A stretch of 64,000 bases of DNA, taken from positions 62,001 through 126,000 of the forward strand of contig NZ_JAVRHV010000005.1 in the NCBI RefSeq assembly GCF_031846385.1. The letters are read 5' to 3'. The notes under the pieces were generated by a model that saw nothing but the letters and a program-made list of their open reading frames with translations, was not told the DNA's origin and made no database searches. Positions 8,499 to 16,801 of the stretch are shown here, piece after piece. The stretch comes from Urechidicola vernalis. GTDB lineage: Bacteria; Bacteroidota; Bacteroidia; Flavobacteriales; Flavobacteriaceae. The translations under genes and the position numbers were made by a program. Each line of letters starts with the position of its first letter. Position 1 is the stretch's first letter.

Positions 8499-9494
8499 AT
8501 GATATTAGTTACAGGAGGAACGGGATTGGTTGGAGCCCACTTATTGGTGAAATTAACCCAAGAGAAGCTACCAATTAGAGCCATACACAGGAGCAGCAGC
8601 AATTTGGACGCTGTTAAAAAGGTGTTTTTCTACTATTTTAAAAAGGTTGATAGTTACTTTGATAAAATTGAATGGGTAGTTGCCGATATTACGGATACGA
8701 CTTCTTTAGAACCGGTTTTTAAAGATGTAGAATTTGTATACCATTGTGCTGCGATGATTTCTTTTCACCCAAAAAAGTATCGCTCCATGCGCAATATAAA
8801 TATTGAGGGAACAGCAAATATTGTGAATTTTTCTATTGTACAAGGTATTAAAAAATTATGTTATGTAAGTTCTATTGCGGCTGTAGGTAAACCTACAATC
8901 AACGGATTAATAGATGAATCTACCGAATGGAATGTAGAAACCAGTAATTACGGATACGCTATTACAAAACATGGTGCAGAAATGGAAGTTTGGCGCGGAA
9001 CACAGGAAGGATTGGATGCGGTAATTGTGAATCCGGGGATAATATTGGGCGAGGGATTTTATAATCAAGGATCTGGTAAGTTGTTTTCTAAAGTGAAGAA
9101 AGGATTAAAACATTATACAAACGGCACAACTGGTTATGTTGATGTGCAAGATGTTATAGATATAATGATTCAACTTTTAAATAGTAGTATTGTAAATGAA
9201 CGGTATATTTTAATAGCGGAAAATAGAAGTTTTAAAGAAGTTTTTACACAGATTGCAAATGGTTTTAATTTAAAACCACCATCTAAATTAGTTTCAGTTT
9301 TTATGACAGAAATAGGTTGGAGATTGGCTTTAGTTATGTCTTTTTTAACAGGTAGAGAACCGATGTTAACGAAAAATTCTGCAAAATCAATTCATAAGAA
9401 AAGTGAGTTTTCCAACGCCAAAATTTTAAAAGCATTAGATTATAATTTCAAATCAGTGGAAGAGTCCGTTAAAAGGATTTGTGATAATTTCTAG
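8499..9494 (+). CDS. NAD-dependent epimerase/dehydratase (3-beta-HSD-like extended SDR)
   Basis: An extended short-chain dehydrogenase of 331 aa. The nucleotide-binding motif GGTGLVG is at residues 6-12, the VYHCAAMISF strand at 80-89, Ser124/125 in the YVSSIAAVG segment, and catalytic Tyr153/Lys157 in YGYAITK. The ordering and the NPGIILGEG segment match epimerase and 3-beta-hydroxysteroid dehydrogenase-like proteins. These act on nucleotide sugars, dihydroflavonols or related alcohols, and the sequence does not say which. No sugar-nucleotide gene flanks it. It is convergent with the DUF4296 gene, whose stop lies immediately beside its own. Confidence 0.88.
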   Translation: MILVTGGTGLVGAHLLVKLTQEKLPIRAIHRSSSNLDAVKKVFFYYFKKVDSYFDKIEWVVADITDTTSLEPVFKDVEFVYHCAAMISFHPKKYRSMRNINIEGTANIVNFSIVQGIKKLCYVSSIAAVGKPTINGLIDESTEWNVETSNYGYAITKHGAEMEVWRGTQEGLDAVIVNPGIILGEGFYNQGSGKLFSKVKKGLKHYTNGTTGYVDVQDVIDIMIQLLNSSIVNERYILIAENRSFKEVFTQIANGFNLKPPSKLVSVFMTEIGWRLALVMSFLTGREPMLTKNSAKSIHKKSEFSNAKILKALDYNFKSVEESVKRICDNF

Positions 9495-10448
9495 TTATTT
9501 CTGAATACCTTCAGTTTGTGGAGGAGGTACTAATTTTGGGTTTTGAATATTACCAATTTCAAATTCTTCTGTTTTTCTATAATCAGAAACAGATTTTGAT
9601 TCTTCAACTTGAAACCCCCATAATAAAATTGAAACTTTTGCAGAGGTCTTATTAGTTATTTCTAACCCAGCAAAAATAGAATTTTCCAATTTGTCCTCAA
9701 AGACGTATCTAGTCCATTTATCAGTTACATTGACAACTCCCCGGACACTACCTGTATGCCAACCAATAATATATTCTTTATTATCAGCTGATTTCATCCA
9801 ACAAGATAATATTTTAGGGTTATTCGTTTTCCCCACTTTTTGTCTTATCCAACTTCTATTCCGTTGGTTTTTATTTGGCTTTATTTCAAAAATGATTTTA
9901 TCAGCAGAATCTTGTCCATTAGGCGCGGATGCAAAATTTGAAATAATGATTGGAGAAGAGCTATCTCCTGAATTACCTTTTAACCAAATGGAGTTGTTAA
10001 AATCTTCGCTAAATGATATTAAATTTATTCTATTTTCATCAAGTTGAGCAACTCTTTTTCTTTTCTCTTCTGAATTATTGTATTTGCCATCAATAGAATC
10101 CTGAACAAAAACTTTTCGATCATAGTCCTTTTCCATTTTTCCGAGGCGCTCTTTAACAGCCCTTAGCATTTTAGTATAATCATCGATCCGGGTTGAGTAA
10201 TAGTAATTACTGCGTGCAAATCGGGCACTATCAATGCCGTATTTTTCATAAACCAGAGGCATGTATTCTACCAATCGCTGTCCATCCGAATTTTTAATAT
10301 TTCTAGCACCATTTGCCAATTGAATATCTAGAATCAAGGCAATCATTTCATCCTTTTTTATGAGATCATCGGGTCTTTTGTAAATGGTATTACTAGTACA
10401 AGAAACAATAAAAAGGATTAAAAGAATGTATAGACTAAACTGTTTCAT
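9495..10448 (-). CDS. DUF4296 lipoprotein with an extra C-terminal carbohydrate-binding-like domain
   Basis: 317 aa. A lipoprotein signal peptide ends in the lipobox VSC at Cys17. Residues about 25-115 are DUF4296 (RPDDLIKKDEMIALILDIQ, YMPLVYEKYGIDSARFARSN), a Bacteroidota-specific domain that normally makes up the whole ~120-140 aa protein. Here it is followed by about 175 more residues beginning INLISFSEDFNNSIW (141-155), with GQDSADKIIFEI and a WTRYVFEDKL strand. That pattern resembles jelly-roll carbohydrate-binding modules seen in phage and surface proteins. It lies directly downstream of pyrC (one base overlap) and is probably cotranscribed. The function of DUF4296 is unknown. Confidence 0.8.
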   Translation of the reverse strand: MKQFSLYILLILFIVSCTSNTIYKRPDDLIKKDEMIALILDIQLANGARNIKNSDGQRLVEYMPLVYEKYGIDSARFARSNYYYSTRIDDYTKMLRAVKERLGKMEKDYDRKVFVQDSIDGKYNNSEEKRKRVAQLDENRINLISFSEDFNNSIWLKGNSGDSSSPIIISNFASAPNGQDSADKIIFEIKPNKNQRNRSWIRQKVGKTNNPKILSCWMKSADNKEYIIGWHTGSVRGVVNVTDKWTRYVFEDKLENSIFAGLEITNKTSAKVSILLWGFQVEESKSVSDYRKTEEFEIGNIQNPKLVPPPQTEGIQK

Positions 10449-11788
10449 TATCTATTAAATAAAAGGCGTTTTCCTTTAATGGTGTCGTTAAATTGACCTT
10501 TGTTATAAATTAAATTACCATTGACAAAAGTATGTGTAATTTTCGAATTAAAGGTAGTTCCTTCAAAAGGTGACCATCCACATTTATACAACACGTTCGA
10601 TTTTTCTACCGTCCAAGGGTCATTTGGATTTACTAGAACTAAATCAGCATAATAACCTTCTCTTAAATAGCCTCGTTTTTCTACCTGAAAAAGAATCGCT
10701 GGGTTATGACACATTTTTTGCACCAATTTTTCGATAGAAATAACCCCTTCACTCACTTTGTTTAATAGGGCAACCATGGCATGTTGAACTAATGGTCCGC
10801 CGCTAGGTGCTTTGGTATATGAATTTTCTTTCTCTTCAATAGTATGAGGTGCATGATCGGTTGCAATTACGTCAATTCTATCGTCTAACAAAGCCTTCCA
10901 CAGTCCAGCCCTGTCGTTCGCTGTTTTAACAGCGGGATTCCATTTTATAAAAGTTCCTTTTGTATCGTAATCATTTTCTTCGAACCATAAATGATGTACA
11001 CATACTTCTGCGGTAATTTTTTTCTCTTCTAGCGGAATATCATTTCGGAACAATTCTGTTTCTTTTGCCGTTGACAGGTGGAAAATATGTAGCCTTGCTC
11101 CGGTTTTTTTAGCTAGAGCAATGGCTTTTGATGATGACAGATAACAAGCTTCTTCACTTCGTATTTTTGGATGCAATTTAATGGGAATGTCATCACCGTA
11201 TTTATCAAATTGCTCTTTGAAATTCTTTTTAATTGTCCCTTCATCTTCGCAGTGTACAGAAATAATCAGATCTGTAGATGAGAAAATCTTCTCTAAAACT
11301 TCTTCGTTGTCTACTAACATATTTCCCGTTGAAGAACCTAAGAATAATTTGATTCCGGCAACATCTCTTGGGTTGGTTTTTAACAACTCTTCCAAATTGT
11401 CATTTGTACCACCAAACATAAAAGAATAATTAGCATAAGAAGACTCGGATGCTGTTTTAAACTTATCCTCTAACAATTCTTGAGTGGTTGCTTGTGGCAC
11501 TGTATTAGGCATTTCAATGAAGGAAGTGATTCCACCTGCAACAGCTGCTCTACTCTCCGTACCTATATTTGCCTTGTGTGTTAATCCAGGCTCTCTAAAA
11601 TGAACTTGATCATCTATAGCGCCAGGTAGCAAATAAGACCCATTTGCATCTATTACATTAACTTCAGATTCGTCAATATTAATTGAAGAACCTATCTGTG
11701 AAATATATTCTCCTTCAATCAATAAATCGCGTTTAAAGGATTTCCCTTCATTAATTAACAGCGCATTTTTAATCAGTACTTTTTGCAT
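10448..11788 (-). CDS. pyrC: Dihydroorotase (class I-like)
   Basis: An amidohydrolase of 446 aa that closes carbamoyl-aspartate to dihydroorotate in pyrimidine synthesis. The metal-site segments are all present: DDQVHFREPG (59-68), Lys147 in GIKLFLGSSTG, His179 in SVHCEDE, His237 in HIFHLST, and Asp311 in IATDHAPH. One oddity is that the usual HxH of the first motif reads QxH, with Gln61 in place of His, while His63 is kept. As far as I recall this is common in Bacteroidota dihydroorotases. It overlaps the upstream glycosyltransferase by 20 nt and the downstream DUF4296 gene by 1 nt, so the three form one tight operon. Confidence 0.92.
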   Translation of the reverse strand: MQKVLIKNALLINEGKSFKRDLLIEGEYISQIGSSINIDESEVNVIDANGSYLLPGAIDDQVHFREPGLTHKANIGTESRAAVAGGITSFIEMPNTVPQATTQELLEDKFKTASESSYANYSFMFGGTNDNLEELLKTNPRDVAGIKLFLGSSTGNMLVDNEEVLEKIFSSTDLIISVHCEDEGTIKKNFKEQFDKYGDDIPIKLHPKIRSEEACYLSSSKAIALAKKTGARLHIFHLSTAKETELFRNDIPLEEKKITAEVCVHHLWFEENDYDTKGTFIKWNPAVKTANDRAGLWKALLDDRIDVIATDHAPHTIEEKENSYTKAPSGGPLVQHAMVALLNKVSEGVISIEKLVQKMCHNPAILFQVEKRGYLREGYYADLVLVNPNDPWTVEKSNVLYKCGWSPFEGTTFNSKITHTFVNGNLIYNKGQFNDTIKGKRLLFNR

Positions 11789-12518
11789 TTTCTTTTGTAT
11801 TTGGTAGTCCGTTTAACCTCATTTTTAACACTCCAAAAATTGCCTCCGAAATAATGGAGCCATTCATTTTTGATTTCCCTCTAATTCTGTCAGTAAAAAT
11901 AATGGAGACTTCTTTTATATTGAATCCGCGCTTCCAAGCTTTAAATTTTAATTCAATTTGAAACGCATAACCCACAAATTGGATGCTATCTAAGTCTATT
12001 GTTTCCAAAACCTCTTTCCTATAACAAACAAAACCGGCTGTTGTATCTTTTACAGGAATACTAGTTACAATTCGCACATATTGCGAAGCAAAATAGGACA
12101 ACAAAATGCGTTTAATATCCCAATTTACAACGTTAATCTGACCTTTTAAATAGCGAGAACCCACAGCAACATCAGCATTGTTGGTTGCACATTCAGCGTA
12201 CAATCGTATCAAATCATTTGGATTGTGAGAAAAATCAGCATCCATTTCAATAATGTACTCATAGCCTTTTTTTAATGCCCATTTAAATCCATGAATATAG
12301 GCAGTACCAAGACCGGTTTTTTCATTTCGAACTTCTAAAAATAATCGTTCTGGAAACTCGCCTATTAAATCAGCAACAATCTCGGCAGTCTTATCAGGAG
12401 AATTATCGTCTACAATTAAAATATCAAACGCCTTTTTTTGAGAAAAAACAGCACGAATAATAAGTTCAATATTTTCTCGTTCGTTGTAAGTAGGAATAAT
12501 GACTAAAACGTCGGACAT
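11769..12518 (-). CDS. Polyprenol monophosphomannose synthase-like glycosyltransferase (GT2)
   Basis: 249 aa, family 2 glycosyltransferase of the DPM1 group. The nucleotide-binding strand VIIPTYNERENI is at residues 6-17, followed by DILIVDDNSPDKT, the DAD metal motif in IIEMDADFSHNP, and the RIRGKSKMNG segment typical of dolichol/polyprenol-phosphate mannose synthases. No C-terminal membrane segments are present, so it acts at the inner face of the cytoplasmic membrane as a peripheral protein. It transfers a hexose, by family mannose, from a nucleotide sugar to a polyprenyl phosphate. It is the first gene of the operon with pyrC and the DUF4296 gene, and its -7 element is at 12536-12543. Confidence 0.88.
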   Translation of the reverse strand: MSDVLVIIPTYNERENIELIIRAVFSQKKAFDILIVDDNSPDKTAEIVADLIGEFPERLFLEVRNEKTGLGTAYIHGFKWALKKGYEYIIEMDADFSHNPNDLIRLYAECATNNADVAVGSRYLKGQINVVNWDIKRILLSYFASQYVRIVTSIPVKDTTAGFVCYRKEVLETIDLDSIQFVGYAFQIELKFKAWKRGFNIKEVSIIFTDRIRGKSKMNGSIISEAIFGVLKMRLNGLPNTKENAKSTD

Positions 12519-12535
12519 ATATTTTTATTGAAGCA

Positions 12536-12565
12536 CAAAGATACTGTTTTTTATTACTAAATTTG
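12536..12565. promoter_or_regulatory. Divergent promoter pair for the glycosyltransferase and DUF4271 genes
   Basis: Two exact -7 elements face apart. TATCTTTG on the minus strand (12543-12536) reads toward the glycosyltransferase, and TAAATTTG on the plus strand (12558-12565) reads toward the DUF4271 gene. The plus element covers the GTG at 12565, so that codon cannot be the start of the DUF4271 protein. Confidence 0.75.
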
Positions 12566-12597
12566 TGTTAACTTTTACGGTAAACGCTACTTACTTA

Positions 12598-13260
12598 ATG
12601 AATCAAATTTCTCTTCTACTACCTATAAAAGGCGATTGGATTACTGCAGCTTTTTTGCTAATATTTCTGCTATTGGTAGTTGCAAAATACATATACAAAG
12701 AACGACTGCTAGAATTGACATTTGTGCTGTTTAATAAGCGCTATTTAATAAATTACCGCAATGAGCAAGGAGATTTCTACAATTTGTTCTACATCCTATT
12801 ATTTTCGGTTCAAATTTTAGCACTGTCCTTATTAATTTATTTAACAGCTCATTATATAGATGTTGATAATAGAATAGCTTCAATTCCATTTTTATTTTTA
12901 AAAATAATAGGAGTATTAATTTGTTATTTTTTAATTAGGCATTTAATAGGCATGTTTTTAGGGCAAGTGTTTCAGCTAAAAAAAGCGCAGGAAAAATTGG
13001 CATTTGTTAAAATATCCTATTTATTTTCTGTTTCCATTCTTATTCTTCCCTTTTTGATTTTTGCATATTATGTAAATAGTTATGGATTATTAGCATTTCG
13101 ATTATTGATAGTTGTTTTAAGCATATTATTGATTATGAGATATGTATTTACACTGAAATTTAATAAAAGTGTGGTATTAGGCGGTTTGTTTTATTTTATA
13201 TTGTATCTTTGTGCCCTTGAAATAGCACCCTTGTTGTTAATTTTCAAAATAATCAATTAA
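12598..13260 (+). CDS. DUF4271 membrane protein
   Basis: 220 aa from the ATG at 12598. The frame extends to a GTG at 12565, but the -7 element overlaps it. The protein begins MNQISLLLPIKGDWITAAF and has about six hydrophobic segments, a short Lys/Arg-rich loop (FNKRYLINYRNEQGDFYN) after the first, and QLKKAQEKLAFVK in the middle. This matches DUF4271, an inner-membrane family of Bacteroidota of unknown function that commonly precedes hemD, as here (11 nt gap). The two genes are very likely one operon; why a membrane protein should accompany uroporphyrinogen-III synthase is not known. Confidence 0.85.
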   Translation: MNQISLLLPIKGDWITAAFLLIFLLLVVAKYIYKERLLELTFVLFNKRYLINYRNEQGDFYNLFYILLFSVQILALSLLIYLTAHYIDVDNRIASIPFLFLKIIGVLICYFLIRHLIGMFLGQVFQLKKAQEKLAFVKISYLFSVSILILPFLIFAYYVNSYGLLAFRLLIVVLSILLIMRYVFTLKFNKSVVLGGLFYFILYLCALEIAPLLLIFKIIN

Positions 13261-13271
13261 TACGATATTTT

Positions 13272-14018
13272 ATGAAAGTGAAAACAATTCTGGTTTCCCA
13301 ACCAGCCCCTAAATCAGAAAACTCCCCATACTTCGAGTTGGCTGACAAGCAAAAGGTAAAAATTGATTTTAGATCCTTTATTCACGTGGAAGGAGCCTCT
13401 GCCAAAGAAGTAAGACAGCAAAAGATAGACTTAGGTCAATTTACGGCGATTATTTTTACTAGTAGGAATGCCGTAGACCATTTCTTTAGAATTGCTGAAG
13501 ATATGCGTTATAAAGTGCCGGATACTTTAAAGTATTTTTGCGAGTCTGAAGCAATTGCATATTATCTTCAAAAGTATGTGGTTTATAGAAAACGTAAAAT
13601 TTATGTGGGTAAAAAGACGTTCCCTGAATTGGTGAAGTTGATTAAGAAGCATAAAGAAGAGAAATTCTTACTACCATGCTCTGATAAGTTAAAGCCATTA
13701 ATTCCTTCTGAATTAGACGCCTTAAATATTGAGTGGTCAAAAGCAGTGTTTTATAAAACTGTGGTAAGTGATTTATCTGATTTAGAGAACGTATTCTATG
13801 ATGTTTTGGTTTTCTTTAGCCCATCAGGAATTGATTCTTTATTCAAGAATTTCCCTGAATTTAAACAAAACAAAACACGTATTGCTGTATTTGGAAACTC
13901 AACAGTAAGAGCCGCTGAAAAAGCAGGTTTAGATTGTAATATAAAAGTTCCAACTCCAGAAACACCATCAATGACAATGGCTTTAGAAAAGTATATTGTT
14001 GATGTAAATAAAAAATAA
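13272..14018 (+). CDS. hemD: Uroporphyrinogen-III synthase
   Basis: 248 aa, the Bacteroidota form of HemD. It has the two-domain alpha/beta layout, with IIFTSRNAVDHFF near residue 60 and VFFSPSGIDSLFKNFPEF near 182, followed by RIAVFGNSTVRAAEKAGLDCNI. HemD closes hydroxymethylbilane to uroporphyrinogen III with inversion of ring D, the branch to heme, siroheme and cobalamin. HemD is poorly conserved; these segments and the position behind a DUF4271 gene support the call. It ends at a bidirectional terminator shared with radA. Confidence 0.88.
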   Translation: MKVKTILVSQPAPKSENSPYFELADKQKVKIDFRSFIHVEGASAKEVRQQKIDLGQFTAIIFTSRNAVDHFFRIAEDMRYKVPDTLKYFCESEAIAYYLQKYVVYRKRKIYVGKKTFPELVKLIKKHKEEKFLLPCSDKLKPLIPSELDALNIEWSKAVFYKTVVSDLSDLENVFYDVLVFFSPSGIDSLFKNFPEFKQNKTRIAVFGNSTVRAAEKAGLDCNIKVPTPETPSMTMALEKYIVDVNKK

Positions 14019-14040
14019 GAACAATTCAATTGTTTCAATA

Positions 14041-14069
14041 AAGGTCGTCTATTTAGTCGGCCTTTTTTT
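14041..14069. terminator. Bidirectional terminator between hemD and radA
   Basis: AAGGTCG (14041-14047) pairs with CGGCCTT (14058-14064), with one G-T pair and a 10-nt loop, followed by a T run on the plus strand. It overlaps the radA stop by 2 nt. Confidence 0.75.
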
Positions 14070-15426
14070 ATGCGAATAAGTTATCGTACAACTCTTCAAT
14101 TCTAGAAATTAAGACTATTTCTATTCCGTTAAATGGCTTGCTTAATTTGTTATACTTAGAGATAAATATTTTTTCAAACCCTAATTTTTCTGCTTCTAAT
14201 ATTCGTTGTTCTACTCTGTTAATCGGCCTTATTTCCCCAGCCAATCCAATTTCTGCTGCAAAGCAAAATATTTGTGGAATGGCGTCATCTTCGTTTGATG
14301 ATAGGATTGCAGAAACAACGGCTAAATCAATTGCAGGGTCGTCTACTTTTATACCTCCCGTTATATTTAAGAACACATCCTTGGCGCCCAATCTAAAGCC
14401 AGCACGTTTCTCTAAAACGGCCAGTAACATATTTAAACGTTTAAGATCATAACCAGTAGCCGAACGTTGAGGTGTGCCATAAACCGCTGTGCTAACTAGC
14501 GCTTGCACTTCAATCATTAATGGTCGCATTCCTTCTAAAGTAGCGGAAATTGCGGTACCACTAAGAGATTCATCTTTTTGAGAAATTAATATTTCTGAAG
14601 GATTGTCTACTTCTCGTAATCCAGTGCTTTGCATTTCATAAATTCCTAATTCTGCTGTAGAGCCAAAACGGTTCTTTTGAGCTCTTAAAATTCTATAGGT
14701 ATGATTTCGGTCGCCTTCAAACTGAAGCACAACATCGACCATATGTTCCAAAATTTTTGGCCCAGCAATATGCCCCTCTTTGTTTATATGGCCAATTAAT
14801 AAAATGGGGGTTGAGGTTTCCTTTGCAAATTTTATCAATTCTGCAGTCGTTTCTCTAATTTGAGAAATACTTCCTGGAGAAGCCTCAATAGAATCTGTAT
14901 GCAGTGTTTGAATGGAGTCTATAACGACTAAATCAGGTTGAACTTCTTCTAGGTTTTTAAAAATATTCTGAGTCTTTGTTTCAGTTAAAATATGACAATT
15001 TGAGTTGTTATTTTTAAGTCTTTCAGCCCTCATTTTTATTTGACTCTGGCTTTCTTCGCCGGAAACATAAAGTACATTTTTTTCAATTGCTAAAGCAACT
15101 TGTAAGGAAAGTGTGGATTTTCCTATACCTGGCTCACCGCCAAGTAGAATTAATGATCCACGAACGATGCCGCCTCCAAGAACTCGATTCAATTCGTTGT
15201 TTTGAGTATGGATTCTGTCCTCTTCATTTAGAACAATGTTATCAATTTTAAGCGCTTTCGCTGCCTTTTTTGGGGCGTTATTTTGTTTCCAACTTCGTTT
15301 TTCTTCTTTTTGAATAACTTCTTCTACAATGGTATTCCACTCGTTACAAGATGAGCATTGCCCCAGCCATTTTGCATATTGAGAACCGCAGTTTTGACAA
15401 AAAAAGGTCGTTTTTGTTTTAGCCAT
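14068..15426 (-). CDS. radA: DNA repair protein RadA
   Basis: A RecA-like ATPase of 452 aa that promotes branch migration in recombination. An N-terminal zinc finger uses Cys10, Cys13, Cys24 and Cys27 (CQNCGSQYAKWLGQCSSC). Walker A GEPGIGKST is at 97-105, Walker B near LVVID (166-170), the RadA-specific KNRFG at 251-255, and a Lon-protease-like domain fills the C-terminus. It is the last gene of the minus-strand set panC, panD, flippase-like gene, radA (30 nt after its neighbour), and no promoter of its own is apparent. Confidence 0.96.
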   Translation of the reverse strand: MAKTKTTFFCQNCGSQYAKWLGQCSSCNEWNTIVEEVIQKEEKRSWKQNNAPKKAAKALKIDNIVLNEEDRIHTQNNELNRVLGGGIVRGSLILLGGEPGIGKSTLSLQVALAIEKNVLYVSGEESQSQIKMRAERLKNNNSNCHILTETKTQNIFKNLEEVQPDLVVIDSIQTLHTDSIEASPGSISQIRETTAELIKFAKETSTPILLIGHINKEGHIAGPKILEHMVDVVLQFEGDRNHTYRILRAQKNRFGSTAELGIYEMQSTGLREVDNPSEILISQKDESLSGTAISATLEGMRPLMIEVQALVSTAVYGTPQRSATGYDLKRLNMLLAVLEKRAGFRLGAKDVFLNITGGIKVDDPAIDLAVVSAILSSNEDDAIPQIFCFAAEIGLAGEIRPINRVEQRILEAEKLGFEKIFISKYNKLSKPFNGIEIVLISRIEELYDNLFA

Positions 15427-15456
15427 TAAATTTGATTGATGTACAAAGAAAAGAAA

Positions 15457-16413
15457 TTATTTCTCTTTGTTTATCAAAGGAAGTAATAAAAAAGAAAGCC
15501 CTCCAAATACTAGGACCATCAGGGTTTGTGCTGTCCACATAATCCAACCAAATGCTTTAGCCGGATTTTCCTCAACGCCATATAGGATAAATGCGCTTGC
15601 AACAAAAATAGGATATACTCCTAAGCCTCCGTTTGTTATTGCCATACTTAACCCTCCAACGACAAAACCAACAATAATCGCTCCGAATGGTAGGTTAGAA
15701 GTTTCTGGCAAGGCAAATGTTACTACATAAAACATAAGTACATACATGAGCCAAATAAAGATAGTGTGAAAAATAAAAGCCCATTTATTTTTCATTTTTA
15801 AGATCGACTTAATACCATCTAATAACCCCAACAGGAAAGTTTTAATTTTAATAGCGAATGGATGAGACGACTTTCTTATTAAAGCAATAGCAATTAGACC
15901 TATTACACCTGCTATAGTTAAAGAAATTATTGACTGTTTAGGATTGATAAGGCCACTGTTAAATAAAAAATCAGCTTGTACAAAAAAAGCTATTCCAACA
16001 ATGGTTAAAAGCATTAATACATCGGCAATTCTTTCGGAAACAATTGTTCCCAATGCATTGTCAAAAGGAATGCCTTCATATTTTTTAATTGCAGAAGCTC
16101 TTGCAAACTCACCTGCCCTAGGTATTGTTAAATTAACCAAATAGGCGATTAAAACAGTAAAAACTAAATTGGAGTATTTAGGTTTGTATCCTAATGGCTC
16201 AATCATAAACCTCCACCTATAGGCTCGTGAAAGATGACTTAAAATCCCAAGGAATAAAGAAAGAAATACCCACCAATAATTAGCCGATTTAAAAGAGTTC
16301 AAAATAGCCTCTTTATCTGCATCGGTAAGTTTTGATAGAAAATACCAAATCAAAAACACTCCCAAGGCAATTGGAAGTACTGTGAAAAGAATTTTTTTAA
16401 TTCCTTTATTCAA
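15457..16413 (-). CDS. LPG-synthase-TM / UPF0104 family membrane protein
   Basis: 318 aa with about eight hydrophobic helices, matching the lysylphosphatidylglycerol synthase transmembrane family (YbhN/AglD-like). Typical segments are SRAYRWRFMIEPLGYKP near residue 63, NLTIPRAGEFARASAIKKYEGI near 95, and the GGLGVYP loop near 262. These proteins are proposed lipid or polyprenyl-phosphate flippases; the catalytic LPG synthase domain is absent. Its start lies 2 nt from the panD stop, so it belongs to the panCD transcript and precedes radA. Substrate unknown. Confidence 0.87.
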   Translation of the reverse strand: MNKGIKKILFTVLPIALGVFLIWYFLSKLTDADKEAILNSFKSANYWWVFLSLFLGILSHLSRAYRWRFMIEPLGYKPKYSNLVFTVLIAYLVNLTIPRAGEFARASAIKKYEGIPFDNALGTIVSERIADVLMLLTIVGIAFFVQADFLFNSGLINPKQSIISLTIAGVIGLIAIALIRKSSHPFAIKIKTFLLGLLDGIKSILKMKNKWAFIFHTIFIWLMYVLMFYVVTFALPETSNLPFGAIIVGFVVGGLSMAITNGGLGVYPIFVASAFILYGVEENPAKAFGWIMWTAQTLMVLVFGGLSFLLLPLINKEK

Positions 16414-16415
16414 AA

Positions 16416-16766
16416 TTATTGCAATAAATTGTTTTCCTCATTTGGGAAAACTAAGGAAGGCTTAAATTCTTTAGCTTCTTCAATATTCATAATCCCATAA
16501 GCGATAATGATAAGAATATCACCAACAGCAACTCTTCTTGCTGCTGCCCCGTTTAAGGTTATTTCTCCACTCTTTCTTTCACCAGGAATTACGTACGTTT
16601 CTAAACGCTCACCATTGTTGTTATTTACAATCTGAACCTTTTCTCCTTCAATAATATTTGAAGCCTCCATTAAATCCTGATCAATGGTAATACTACCAAT
16701 GTAATTTAAATCGGCTCCGGTTACTTTAACCCTGTGTATTTTAGACTTTACGACCGTTACTTGCAT
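16416..16766 (-). CDS. panD: Aspartate 1-decarboxylase proenzyme
   Basis: 116 aa pyruvoyl enzyme that makes beta-alanine from aspartate for pantothenate synthesis. The self-cleavage site is Gly24-Ser25 in NYIGSITID; Ser25 becomes the pyruvoyl group. The GERKSGEITLNGAAARR and DILIIIAYG segments are standard for the family. It follows panC by 35 nt, which keeps the two enzymes supplying both halves of pantothenate together. An exact -7 element at 16771-16778 lies only 4 nt before the ATG, so it may also have a leaderless transcript of its own. Confidence 0.96.
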   Translation of the reverse strand: MQVTVVKSKIHRVKVTGADLNYIGSITIDQDLMEASNIIEGEKVQIVNNNNGERLETYVIPGERKSGEITLNGAAARRVAVGDILIIIAYGIMNIEEAKEFKPSLVFPNEENNLLQ

Positions 16767-16770
16767 GCGG

Positions 16771-16778
16771 CAAAATTA
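16771..16778 (-). promoter_or_regulatory. -7 element, leaderless promoter of panD
   Basis: Exact TAATTTTG on the minus strand, ending 4 nt before the panD ATG. Confidence 0.6.
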
Positions 16779-16801
16779 ATTATTTTTATTGAATATAAAT
16801 T

